Shown: piece after piece, positions 8,685 through 17,000 of the stretch
How positions within the stretch are numbered: position 1 is the first letter of the stretch
Layout: every line of letters starts with the position of its first letter
Assembly (NCBI RefSeq): GCF_900323885.1
Contig: NZ_OOHJ01000006.1
Coordinates: 248,001-312,000, forward strand
Reading direction: 5' to 3'
Source: [Actinomadura] parvosata subsp. kistnae
GTDB taxonomy: Bacteria > Actinomycetota > Actinomycetes > Streptosporangiales > Streptosporangiaceae
DNA: 64,000 bases
The notes under the pieces: model-generated
What the model was told of the DNA's origin: nothing
Databases searched by the model: none
Seen by the model: the letters and a program-made list of their open reading frames with translations, nothing else
Program-made: the position numbers and the translations under genes

Positions 8685-9709
8685 GCGTATGCCTCTGCTT
8701 CCAGTTCCAGAGCCCTGCTGATGATCTCGGCGGTCGCTTCCTCCATCTCGATGGCGGAGGTCTCGGCCGACTCGCTGCTCAGCGTCAGCTGGTGCCGCTT
8801 GGCGTGGGTCTTCCAGTCCGCCCCGGCCGTCAGGTCCGCCAGCTCGGCGAACACCCGCCCGTGCTTGCGGCATTGATCGGCGACGTTGACGGCGCGCGTG
8901 ATCACGGTCTGGAAGATGGGGATGCCGGAGTCGCCCAGGACCTCGCTGATCTCCTTGCGCTTCTTCGCGAGGAACCCGACCTCCTTGATGCCCACCACCT
9001 CTCCGTCCTCGTCCTTGATCTTACGCAGGTTCTGCCGGTCGAAGCCGAACAGCAGGACGCCGAGCGGGGTCAGAGCGGGATTGAGCCGCGAGGCGACGTC
9101 GAAGACCTCGCTGACGCCCTCCAGGCCCTGAATGGCCCCTTGGTCGAAGCAGACGGGGATGAGCACGTACTCGGCGGCGACGGCGGCCAGGTGCTGCAGA
9201 TCGGCGAGGTTCGGAGGGCAGTCGATGAGGATCCACTCGTAGTCCTCGGCGACCTCGGCGAGGGCTTGGGCCAGACTCAGGAGGATCTCCCGCCGTGGGT
9301 CGATGGACCGTGTGCCGATCATGGACGCGGTGATCCTCTTGAGGTTCTTGCCGCCAGGCACCACGTCGAGGTTCGGACGTACGTCCTTGATGATGTGGAG
9401 CCCCCCGGTCCCCTCGACCACGTCGATGATGCTCTTGCCTTCGTCGTCACCAGGCTTGCCCTGATGTCCCAGATCGAGTCCGAGGTTGCCCTGAGGGTCG
9501 AGGTCGATGGCGAGGACGCGCTTGGTCGAACCGGCGGCGTGCAGAGCGGACGCGAGCTGGGCCGAGATGTTGGCCGTGGTGGTCGTCTTGCCCGCTCCCC
9601 CCTTGTTGTTCAACACGATCATCACGCGCCTGAGCCGAGGGCGGATCGACTCCACGATCTCTTGTGTGCTCATCACAGGACGTGAGGCCACGGGTTGGGG
9701 GAAGGTCAT
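8681..9709 (-). CDS. parA: ParA-family partition ATPase
   Basis: A 342-residue Walker ATPase with a deviant Walker A motif near the N-terminus (LNNKGGAGKTTTTAN), the A' motif VLAIDLDPQGNLG and the Walker B region WILIDCPPNLADL. The ATG at 9709 is supported by AGGAG 8 nt upstream. It forms an operon with the ribbon-helix-helix gene through a GTGA overlap. Together they would segregate a plasmid or large replicon. A perfect palindrome about 85 bp upstream is a candidate operator or centromere-like site. Confidence 0.92.
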   Translation of the reverse strand: MTFPQPVASRPVMSTQEIVESIRPRLRRVMIVLNNKGGAGKTTTTANISAQLASALHAAGSTKRVLAIDLDPQGNLGLDLGHQGKPGDDEGKSIIDVVEGTGGLHIIKDVRPNLDVVPGGKNLKRITASMIGTRSIDPRREILLSLAQALAEVAEDYEWILIDCPPNLADLQHLAAVAAEYVLIPVCFDQGAIQGLEGVSEVFDVASRLNPALTPLGVLLFGFDRQNLRKIKDEDGEVVGIKEVGFLAKKRKEISEVLGDSGIPIFQTVITRAVNVADQCRKHGRVFAELADLTAGADWKTHAKRHQLTLSSESAETSAIEMEEATAEIISRALELEAEAYA

Positions 9710-9792
9710 TGCTCTGCTCTCCTGTGCATGCCGACGAGTTGACGGAAGACCCTTCTGCAGAGTGACGGACGCGGTGATCCCGGGACCGGTCA

Positions 9793-9813
9793 CAGGGACG
9801 GAACTTCCGTCCC
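9793..9813. promoter_or_regulatory. palindrome upstream of parA
   Basis: Perfect 10-bp arms AGGGACGGAA and TTCCGTCCCT around a single base. Its place just before the par operon suggests an operator or a parS-like site bound by the partner protein. Only one copy was noticed in the window, so an operator is the likelier reading. Confidence 0.6.
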
Positions 9814-9997
9814 TTTACTAACAGATCTCCTGCACTCACGCCAGGATCGTGACGGGAGTGTCGGCATCTTCATCTTCCGCACGAAGGGTTCATCCGGACT
9901 AGCCGCTTCCCCGCCCATCGGTTGACCCGTCGGTGTTCCCCCCGCCTCCCAGCTCACTTCTTCCCCCGATCAGGGGATCGCCCCGATCCTCCTCCCG

Positions 9998-10216
9998 TCA
10001 GGCGGGTTGCTCGACAGGCGAGGGATCGCACGCCCTTGTTGCCTTTCGCCCTGGCTCCATAGTCTGCCCAACAGCATGCGACACACCTTGCGACCTATTG
10101 GTTTCTACCCCTGAGACTATCCCTGTCTCAACAACTACTGGATATACAGTTTTTGGGCCGTTCACCATACACATTATTATCCCTGCTCCAGCAGATATCG
10201 GCAGACATTTTTTCAT
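9998..10216 (-). CDS. small ORF, 72 residues, in the AT-rich island
   Basis: Starts at the ATG at 10216 with GGGAG 8 nt upstream (MKKCLPISAGAGIIMCMVNG). A hydrophobic start with two Cys could be an export or membrane signal. The base composition is clearly lower in GC than the rest of the window. No family recognised. Confidence 0.35.
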   Translation of the reverse strand: MKKCLPISAGAGIIMCMVNGPKTVYPVVVETGIVSGVETNRSQGVSHAVGQTMEPGRKATRACDPSPVEQPA

Positions 10217-10320
10217 ACATATCGCTCCCACTATCTTTCAGCATTTCGTTGTTCCTTTTCTCGTTACCATTTTAGTCACGAGTGCAATAATTATTGCTAC
10301 ACCTTGCGCTACACCTATTA
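10040..10320. other. AT-rich island
   Basis: About 280 bp with markedly lower GC than the flanks (runs such as TTTTTCATACATATC and AATAATTATTGC), next to the partition operon. Foreign origin or an origin/transfer region are both possible. The two small ORFs above occupy the minus strand. Confidence 0.6.
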
Positions 10321-10369
10321 CTCGTGGCGACCTGGGGTGATCCGCGAAGATGATCACGTCCAGAGCCAT
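10238..10369 (-). CDS. small ORF, 43 residues, in the AT-rich island
   Basis: The ATG at 10369 is preceded by GAGGAG with about 9 nt spacing, a good ribosome-binding site. The product has a short hydrophobic segment (GVAQGVAIIIALVTKMV) and a basic tail, consistent with a tiny membrane protein. It sits 21 bp upstream of the 72-residue ORF on the same strand, so the two may form a mini-operon. No family recognised. Confidence 0.4.
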   Translation of the reverse strand: MALDVIIFADHPRSPRVIGVAQGVAIIIALVTKMVTRKGTTKC

Positions 10370-10440
10370 GGTACCGCACTCCTCATAATTATCACCAGCG
10401 TGGTACCCCGACGGGAGAATGTTGCCACACACGGTGTCAC

Positions 10441-10982
10441 CCGCCCAGAGGGAAGCGTTCTCCCTTGAACGCCGAGGCAGCTATTCGCACAGCGCACAGC
10501 AATATCTCATGAGACCCTGCCACGAATCATCACCCGAGACCTTCCATCACGCCACCCGGCGCACATCTCCCGGAAGGGGATGCGGCTCCTTCAGGAGGGC
10601 TTCTTCACAGGCTTCCAACGCACGAGAACCAGCTCTCGCACGGCGCCACCTCCCCCTGCAAAGGGGACCCACCCAGCAATCGGACTTGATGGCAGAGCCA
10701 CGGACGAGCCCGACCCCGTTGCCAACGAGGGAGGCCACAGTGCACGGGGCCGGTTGCCCTCGGCTCCGTGGACAGCCAGGACATCCAAGTGCGTCACCGA
10801 CTGATGCATGCTTCTCCATCGCGTCCCGCCCAGTGCCGGCGCGTACGGACCACGGATTGGCTCTGTCGATGACAAGGGACAGCGTTTGCCGGTTCTCCTG
10901 CGAGAGTGATCGTTTCCGATGGAAGACGCTGTCGCTGAGAAGCGACAGCGCCGAGGGCTTGCGGTGAGAGCGCTGGCGTGCT
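10441..10982. other. 540 bp without a supported gene
   Basis: A minus-strand reading frame runs through this stretch only because the frameshifted LysR gene reads into it. Its residues are unlike any domain. No RNA or repeat was recognised. Confidence 0.45.
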
Positions 10983-11851
10983 TCAGACCCTTTCGAGCGC
11001 ATGTTCGAGGAGCGCGGTGGCCGCAGGCAGCGGGTCGGCCGGGAGGGCCAGCAGGATGGTGCGCACGGAGGGCGGTTCGAGGGGATGGCGTGAACGCCGG
11101 CGTGGTGAGCGGGTAGGGAGAGCTCGGGCAGGATGCTCACGCCGAGCCCTTCGGCGACCATGGCGAGGATGCTGTTGGTGTCGCGGACGCGATAGTGGCA
11201 GCGCAGGCTCGCGCCTGCTTCCCGCGCGAGCGCCGTGATGAGCGGCTCGCATCCGCCCGTCGACATGATGAACGGCTGCCGGGCCAGGTCCGCGACCGGC
11301 ACGGAGTGGCGTACGGCCAGGTCGTGACCGCTGGGCAGGGTGGCCAGCATCTGGTCGGCGGCCAGCGGGTGCATGACCAGATCCGGCACACTGGCGGAGA
11401 CGGCTCCGGCCGTCAGGGTGCCGATGTCGGCGGCCCCGGTCTGCAGCCAGTCGAGGACCTCCTCGTCCGACCCTTCGATCACGGTGAGTCGCACGTGTGG
11501 ATGCGCCTCGCCGAACGTTCGCAGGATCCGGGGCAGCAGGCGGGCGTTGGCGCTGGGGATGGCGCCGACGCGCAGGCTGCCACGGTCCTGCCCGCGCGCC
11601 GCGGCCACCTCCTGCTCCAGGGCTTCGAGCTGGGTGAGGATGAGCGTGGCGCGGCGGCAGACGGCTCGCCCGGCGGTGGTCAGGCTCACCCCGTGGCTGC
11701 CCCTGACGAGCAGGGCCAGGCCGAGTTCGCTCTCCAGGCCGCGCAGCGCATGGCTGACCGCGGACTGCGTGGTGTTCAGCTCCTCGGCCGCGCGGGTCAT
11801 GTTGCCGGTACGTGCGACCGTCTGCAGGATCCTGAGCTGCGTGAACGTCAT
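10983..11851 (-). pseudogene. LysR-family regulator with a one-base frameshift near the C-terminus
   Basis: The N-terminal winged HTH is intact (MTFTQLRILQTVARTGNMT, then TTQSAVSHALRGLE), followed by the two-lobed effector domain. After GVHAIP the expected tail (LEPPSVRTILLALPADPLP to ALLEHALERV and a stop at 10983) continues in the next frame. Restoring one C to the run at 11081-11084 rejoins it. As written, the frame would run on to 10547 with unrelated sequence. This is either a real mutation removing about 33 residues or a homopolymer sequencing error. The ATG at 11851 overlaps the stop of the upstream amidotransferase-like gene (ATGA), so the two are co-transcribed. Confidence 0.75.
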
Positions 11852-12543
11852 AGCGCCGCGCGCAGCAGCCCCACGACCAGCGGGTGCGGACGTCCGGGCG
11901 ACGAGCTCGTCTGTGGCACGAACAGTGTGGCCAGGTAGTACGGGTGGTCGGGGATCTCCAGCACTCGGGCCTCGCCGGTGTCGTCCACGCCCGTCACCCG
12001 CAGTCCGCCCTCGTGCAGGGCACTCTGGTAAGCGGGATTGAGGCCGAAGTTGCAGTAGTACTGCTCCTTGGCCTCCTCGCGCCCGTACACGTCGGCCACC
12101 AGGGAGCTGGGCGTGAGCGTGACGGGCATGGTCCGGCCGGCGAGCGAGCAGGCGAGCTCGGTGACGAACAGGCTGGAGGCATAGGGGTCGTACTCGGCGT
12201 GCTGCGCGTCCTCGAACCGGAGCTTGTGGCGGGCATACTCGATGATGATGTGCTGGCAGCCGCCGCACGTCCCCAGGGTCGGGACGCCGTGCTCGCGGGT
12301 GTGCCGCAGGGCGGCAAGCGCGCCGCGCAGACTGCGGTACGGGCTGCCCGGGGCACACCACAGCACGTCCGCGGCGCGCACGGCGGACAGGTCCGTTTCG
12401 AGCGGCTCGGTGGCCAGCCAGCGGACCTCGATCTCCACTCTGAGGTGGTCGGCGGCGTGACGCAGCGCATCGTCGGTGGCCACGTGCGGGGTGTACGTCT
12501 TGTCGTAGTCGCCGACGACCGCGACCTGCAAGGAAGGCTTCAC
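11848..12543 (-). CDS. CTP-synthase C-terminal-domain-related protein (class I glutamine amidotransferase fold)
   Basis: 231 residues. Start QVAVVGDYDKTYTPHVATDD and later APGSPYRS are typical of the stand-alone family related to the CTP synthase glutaminase domain. The nucleophile-elbow Cys is present (LGTCGGCQHIIIEYAR). At the place of the usual His-x-Glu pair, however, the sequence reads HPYYLATLFVPQ, so the canonical His and Glu are not there and glutaminase activity is doubtful. The start is the GTG at 12543. The gene overlaps the LysR gene by ATGA, so they probably form a regulator/target pair. Substrate unknown. Confidence 0.7.
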   Translation of the reverse strand: MKPSLQVAVVGDYDKTYTPHVATDDALRHAADHLRVEIEVRWLATEPLETDLSAVRAADVLWCAPGSPYRSLRGALAALRHTREHGVPTLGTCGGCQHIIIEYARHKLRFEDAQHAEYDPYASSLFVTELACSLAGRTMPVTLTPSSLVADVYGREEAKEQYYCNFGLNPAYQSALHEGGLRVTGVDDTGEARVLEIPDHPYYLATLFVPQTSSSPGRPHPLVVGLLRAAL

Positions 12544-13317
12544 ACGCCAACTATGCGGGGACGGCGGCATGAGCTCCAATACCTGATCGCGCAGCCGCCA
12601 TGAGCTCACGTTCATGACAGCAGGGGGCCATGAGTGCCGGCGAGCCGACGTCCGGATACGGCCGGGGGTGGCGTTGTGATGGGAATGACCGCGATGTCCA
12701 TGACACGTACGCCAACGACGCCAATGACCTTGCAACCTGGCTCTCCTCAGCCACCGGCCGCAGCACCTGCATGTCGATGATTCCCTGATGCCCTTGGACA
12801 GCGAAGACGACCCGATGTTCGGCCCTTGACCTGGGCGGCCCTGATTCGATGGCACAGGGCCGACCTCACTGGCAACGGATACCTGACGGTGGAGGGGGAG
12901 GGCCTTTCCTCCTGGGTGCTGCTCTTTCTCACCGGCATTCCGCGCTCGGCCAGCCCTCAAGCGCTGACCAAACTGACCGGCGACCGCCTCGCTCCAAACA
13001 GTGCCGCACCCGCGAGCCATCTACCGCCGATCGCGGCCATGAACCGGGCGCGGCCGCGTCCCCACCCTGCTCTCATCGTCCCGCCCTCAGCTTCACACAC
13101 CATCGGCGGAACCGAGCCGGCACCACAACCCTGCGGTCGCTCGCCTCTCAAGGCGCGCCGCCCCGACACCAGCCACAAGTGCCAGGCCCGAGGTGATGAC
13201 CATCTCACGACCAGCTGTCGACGTCCTTCGGCCTCTCTTACCCACTCGCACACCCGGGCTTCTCATGAGCGGGGTATCGCCTGAGCAGCCGGACCTGGCC
13301 TCTCGTCACTTGCCCCC
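12544..13317. other. 770 bp without a supported gene
   Basis: Upstream region of the amidotransferase-LysR operon. Open frames on both strands lack domains and good starts. A near-repeat of the phrase CATGAGCTC occurs at about 12567-12612 and could be a LysR-type site, but this is weak. Confidence 0.4.
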
Positions 13318-14115
13318 TCAGGAATCACCGAATACAGCGCGATGGTGCTCAGCGGTGATCTCAGTAAGACGGGGGACAAGCTCGCCCAACTGCTCGCAGA
13401 AGGCGGCGTACCGAGGTTCCCCGAGCACGTCCACCACCTCCTGCATCCACCAGCCGATCTCCCGCAACGTCGGATACTGCGTCGCCGACAACGGCCACTG
13501 CATCTGCCGTACTGCCCGTCGCAGGGCGATGATGCTCTCAGCGAGCTCGTCATCGATCAGATGGTCGTATTGGCTCCGGGCGGCGACCAGTTCGGAGGCT
13601 GCTTCCCACAGCGGCAACGCATGCCGGTCGTACCAACGAGCCTCGGCAGAGGTCGTGCCGGGTCGGCTACTGCCCAAGCGGTGCGCACGCTCCGCCCGTT
13701 CGCTACGGGCCAGGCCCAGCTTGGCCGCCCGGTGTCGCAAGAGGCGATGCTCAACCGCTTGCCGACTACGGACGTTCAGGGCAGGCGCCATGCGGATCAT
13801 CGCAATCTGCATCCTCACCCCCAGCTCCAGGAGTTCGTGCTCAAGCTTCTCGGCTTCGTCAGGACGGTGCGGACAATGCCGGCGGACGTAGGCGAGGACC
13901 CACAGAGCATCCAGAACGTCCTGCACGGTAACCCAGTCCGGCACCCGTCGGCAGGTGAGGATGTGGCGGACGATGGTGAGCGGATGCTCGATCGGGTCGA
14001 CGCTCTCCAGCACGGCCAAATCGGGGTCTCCTACCTTCCTTCGTCGCTGTACGATTCGCTCGATGGCCTCCTGACCTGCGGTTTTATCGATCTGAACCAG
14101 TGTCCGCTTCGGCAT
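13318..14115 (-). CDS. hypothetical protein, 265 residues, helical and Arg-rich
   Basis: Begins MPKRTLVQIDKTAGQEAIER. The sequence is mostly helical, with many Arg, Glu and Trp, and no transmembrane segment or catalytic motif that I recognise. The start codon overlaps a perfect inverted repeat (14115-14133), which argues for this start and for tight, probably autogenous control, as in antitoxin or small regulator genes. It is the last gene before the Tn7-like transposon, whose left end lies about 60 bp from its start. Function unknown. Confidence 0.6.
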   Translation of the reverse strand: MPKRTLVQIDKTAGQEAIERIVQRRRKVGDPDLAVLESVDPIEHPLTIVRHILTCRRVPDWVTVQDVLDALWVLAYVRRHCPHRPDEAEKLEHELLELGVRMQIAMIRMAPALNVRSRQAVEHRLLRHRAAKLGLARSERAERAHRLGSSRPGTTSAEARWYDRHALPLWEAASELVAARSQYDHLIDDELAESIIALRRAVRQMQWPLSATQYPTLREIGWWMQEVVDVLGEPRYAAFCEQLGELVPRLTEITAEHHRAVFGDS

Positions 14116-14133
14116 GTCAATAGTGTATTGACA
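14115..14133. promoter_or_regulatory. operator-like palindrome on the start of the 265-residue gene
   Basis: Arms TGTCAATA and TATTGACA with a 3-nt spacer. The T of the minus-strand ATG is its first base, and the minus strand also reads TTGACA here. Binding would block both promoter and start codon. Confidence 0.6.
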
Positions 14134-14172
14134 TAAATGATCATGCGGAAGCCACTACGGAAGGCACCCAAC

Positions 14173-14177
14173 CCCTC
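14173..14177. repeat. target-site duplication, left copy (CCCTC)
   Basis: Flanks the left terminus of the Tn7-like transposon; the same five bases follow the right terminus at 26017-26021. Confidence 0.85.
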
Positions 14178-14187
14178 TGTCTGGCGG

Positions 14188-14194
14188 CCTTGAA
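14188..14194. repeat. target duplication of the IS21-type element, left copy (CCTTGAA)
   Basis: Identical to 16901-16907 on the other side of the element. Removing one copy with the IS restores the 26-bp transposon terminal repeat. Confidence 0.88.
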
Positions 14195-14350
14195 TGTCGA
14201 CGATCACGGAATTGATCAGTTTGAGGCTTCCGCCATCACGTAATTGAGCACCACGATCACGTTATTGACCCTGGTCAGGGCGTGCGTGTCGGGATGGACC
14301 CGGTCATCGGAAGATCAGCATTCTTGCCCTCGTCACGGGACGGGGGGCCG

Positions 14351-15943
14351 ATGGCGAGGAGGACGTTCGACGTGGTGGACATCACCGAGATCTTGGTGCA
14401 CTGGCATGCCGGCCGGTCGAAGAACGAGATCGCGGCGAGCTTGGGATTGGCGCGTAATACGGTGCGCAAGTACGTGGCCGCGGCGGAGGAGGCCGGGATC
14501 GTGCCGGGCGGCGCGGCGATCAGCTCGGCCGAGTGGGCAGCGCGAGTGCGGGAGTGGTTTCCCGAGGTGGCCGACGGTCGGCTGCGGCAGGTGACGTGGC
14601 CGACCATCGAGCAACACCGCGACTACATCGTCGGGCAGCTCAAGGCGGGGGTGACGGTCACCACGATCCATCAGCGGCTGCGCGATGAGGAAGGGCTGGC
14701 GGTCAGTATCGCCTCGATGCGCCGTTATGTGCACGCGAACCTGCCCGAGGAAGCACGGGCTTCGCAGGTGCGGGTGCTGCGTCTGCACGAGGCCGAACCC
14801 GGCGCCGAGGCGCAGATCGATTACGGGCAGCTGGGCCGCTGGACGGACCCGAGGAGCGGTCGCCGTCACACGGTGCAGGCGTTCGTGATGGTGCTGCCCG
14901 CCTCCCGGCACATGTTCGTCTACCCCGTGCTGAAGATGGATCAGCAGGCGTGGAGCAGTGCGCATGTGGCCGCGTTCGCCTTCTTCGGCGGCTGCCCGGC
15001 CAGGTTGGTACCGGACAACCTCAAGACCGGCGTCGATCGTCCTGATCTTTATGATCCGAAGATCAACCGCGCGTATGCCGAGCTGGCCTCGCATTACGGC
15101 GTGCTGGTCGACCCCGCCCGCTCCCGCAAACCGCGCGACAAGGCCAGCGTCGAGCGGCCGATGCCCTATATCCGTGACAGCTTCTGGCGCGGCCGCAGCT
15201 TCGCCAGTCTGGAGGAGATGCGCGAGCAGGCGGTGCGCTGGTGCCTGGAGGTCGCCGGGACTCGCGCATGCCGGCCGCTGGCCGATGCCGCACCGTTGGT
15301 GGTGTTCAACGCTGTCGAGGCCGGGCAGCTGCAGGCGCTGCCGCAGGCGCCGTTCGTGCTGTCACGCTGGAGCAGGGCCAAGGTCGGCCCGGACATCCAT
15401 GCCCGCGTGGACAAGGTGCTCTACTCGATCCCATGGCGGTATCTGGGCCGTCAGCTCGATGTCCGCTCCACCGCGACCATGGTGCAGTTCTTCTGCGGCG
15501 GCGAGCTGATCAAAACCCATCCGCGCAAGCTGTCAGGCAAACAGACCGATCTGGGCGACTACCCGCCCGAGCGGGTCGCCTTCCACCAGCGCACTCCGGC
15601 CTGGTGCCGCAGACAAGCCGAACAGATCGGCCCGGCCTGCATCGAGGTGGTCAACGTGCTGCTTGCCGAAGGCGCCCTCTATCGGCTTCGAGCTGCCCAG
15701 GGCGTGCTCGGCCTGGCCGACAAACACGACCCCCAACGGCTGGAGGCCGCCTGCGCCAGAGCGCTCGCGGTCGGTGATCCTTCTTATCGGACCGTCAAGG
15801 GCATCCTGGTGGCAGGCACCGAGTCCGATCCCGCCCCGGCGGGCCGCGGCGACGGCGGCGCGGAGGCGTTCCTGCACGGCCCCGACGCGTTGTTCGCCGA
15901 GGTGATCCCCTTGCACGGCGCCAGCACACCAGCCGCCAGCTGA
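14351..15943 (+). CDS. istA: IS21-family transposase IstA
   Basis: 530 residues. An N-terminal helix-turn-helix (GRSKNEIAASLGLARNTVRK) precedes the DDE integrase core. Visible acidic residues are AQIDYGQLG, LVPDNLKTG and ASVERPMPYI. The ATG at 14351 is chosen as the start of the conserved family beginning (MARRTFDVVDITEI). It lies 105 bp upstream of istB in one transcription unit, and both proteins are needed for cut-and-paste of the IS. Confidence 0.93.
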   Translation: MARRTFDVVDITEILVHWHAGRSKNEIAASLGLARNTVRKYVAAAEEAGIVPGGAAISSAEWAARVREWFPEVADGRLRQVTWPTIEQHRDYIVGQLKAGVTVTTIHQRLRDEEGLAVSIASMRRYVHANLPEEARASQVRVLRLHEAEPGAEAQIDYGQLGRWTDPRSGRRHTVQAFVMVLPASRHMFVYPVLKMDQQAWSSAHVAAFAFFGGCPARLVPDNLKTGVDRPDLYDPKINRAYAELASHYGVLVDPARSRKPRDKASVERPMPYIRDSFWRGRSFASLEEMREQAVRWCLEVAGTRACRPLADAAPLVVFNAVEAGQLQALPQAPFVLSRWSRAKVGPDIHARVDKVLYSIPWRYLGRQLDVRSTATMVQFFCGGELIKTHPRKLSGKQTDLGDYPPERVAFHQRTPAWCRRQAEQIGPACIEVVNVLLAEGALYRLRAAQGVLGLADKHDPQRLEAACARALAVGDPSYRTVKGILVAGTESDPAPAGRGDGGAEAFLHGPDALFAEVIPLHGASTPAAS

Positions 15944-16048
15944 CCACCTGCCCGATCACTCGCTCGTGGTGAGCACCTTCACCGCGAAGTACGGCCATCA
16001 CCTTCGCGCTGAAGCGGCGCACCACGAACCACGAACAGGAGCTCCTTC

Positions 16049-16831
16049 ATGACCACCGTCACCGCGATCGAGACCGGCGCGCTGGACAAGGCGCTGCGCG
16101 CCCTCAAGCTTGGCGGCATGCTCGACACCCTGGATGCCCGCCTGGCCCAGGCCCGCGCCGGAGAACTCGGTCACGTCGACTTTCTCCAAGTCCTCTGCGA
16201 GGACGAGATCTCCCGCCGCGACAGCGTGGCCATGCAGCGGCGGCTGCGCAAAGCCCGCTTCGAGCAGCAGGCCACCCTGGAAGGCTTCGACTTCGGCGCC
16301 AGCCCGAAACTGCCCGCCGCCCAGATCCGCGACCTGGCCGCGCTGCGCTGGCTGCACGCCGGCGAGTCGGTCGTCCTGTATGGCCCGGTCGGAGTTGGCA
16401 AAAGCCACATCGCCCAAGCTCTCGGGCATCTGGCCATCCGCCACGGCGCCGACGTCCGCTTCGCCAAGACCAGCCGCGCGCTGGCAGAGCTGGCCGGCGG
16501 ACACGCCGACCGCAGCTGGGCCCGCCGCCTGGCTGAACTCGCCCGACCGGCCGTGCTGATCCTCGACGACTTCGCGATGCGTGAGCTGACCGCAGCCCAG
16601 GCTGACGACCTCTACGAGCTGATCAGCGAACGGACCGGCAAGTCTCTGATCCTGACCGCGAACAGGCAGCCGATGGACTGGTATCCGCTGTTTCCCAACC
16701 CCGTCGTCGCCGAGTCCCTCCTGGACCGGCTGATCAACAACAGCCACCAAGTCTTCATGAACGGACCAAGCTACCGCCCGAACAAACGCCCCGGGCGCGC
16801 CGTGACCCCCGGCAAGACGAACACCGGATAG
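16049..16831 (+). CDS. istB: IS21-family helper ATPase IstB
   Basis: A 260-residue AAA+ ATPase of the DnaC/IstB type: N-terminal helical part, Walker A GPVGVGKSH (around residue 113), Walker B VLILDDFAM and the sensor region SLILTANRQP. It cooperates with IstA to select target DNA. A strong site (AGGAG) precedes the ATG. Confidence 0.93.
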   Translation: MTTVTAIETGALDKALRALKLGGMLDTLDARLAQARAGELGHVDFLQVLCEDEISRRDSVAMQRRLRKARFEQQATLEGFDFGASPKLPAAQIRDLAALRWLHAGESVVLYGPVGVGKSHIAQALGHLAIRHGADVRFAKTSRALAELAGGHADRSWARRLAELARPAVLILDDFAMRELTAAQADDLYELISERTGKSLILTANRQPMDWYPLFPNPVVAESLLDRLINNSHQVFMNGPSYRPNKRPGRAVTPGKTNTG

Positions 16832-16907
16832 AACAGAAATCAGACCGGGACCTGGTCAATTACGTGAGCACCGGGCTGCTCAATATCGAGATCGCTCACA
16901 CCTTGAA

Positions 16908-16971
16908 GACGACAGTCCGTCACGGCAACTGGAAGTGGACATGGAAGTCCGTCATCGAAGTTGACAGTAGC
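16908..16971. promoter_or_regulatory. left-end TnsB-type binding sites of the Tn7-like transposon
   Basis: Three related sites face inward: TTGAAGACGACAGT (its first part now separated by the IS duplication), TGGAAGTGGACATG at 16930-16943, and TCGAAGTTGACAGT within a 22-bp block at 16950-16971 that recurs inverted at the right end. Consensus T-n-GAAG-nn-GACA. The tniQ start lies 30 bp further in. Confidence 0.75.
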
Positions 16972-17000
16972 GGCGTGTACGGCAGGAGGTTCGGCGCGGT

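Larger units (their letters stand above)
14195..16900 (+). mobile_element. IS21-family insertion sequence
   Basis: 2,706 bp with istA and istB. Ends are TGTCGACGATCACGG at left and, read inward from the right, TGTGAGCGATCTCGA. Each end has further internal copies of a ATCACGTnATTGA-type repeat (left 14234 and 14252, right about 16857), as usual in IS21. A 7-bp target duplication CCTTGAA flanks it (14188-14194 and 16901-16907). It interrupts the left terminal repeat of the Tn7-like transposon after its base 17. Confidence 0.9.

Noticed and set aside
10547..12550. A single 667-codon minus-strand reading frame.
   Set aside because: It joins the wrong frame of the amidotransferase-like gene, the real LysR gene and a non-homologous run-on after its frameshift; it is not one protein.
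11848..13020. A longer 390-codon version of the amidotransferase-like gene.
   Set aside because: The extra N-terminal 159 codons show no family similarity; the GTG at 12543 gives the normal family start.
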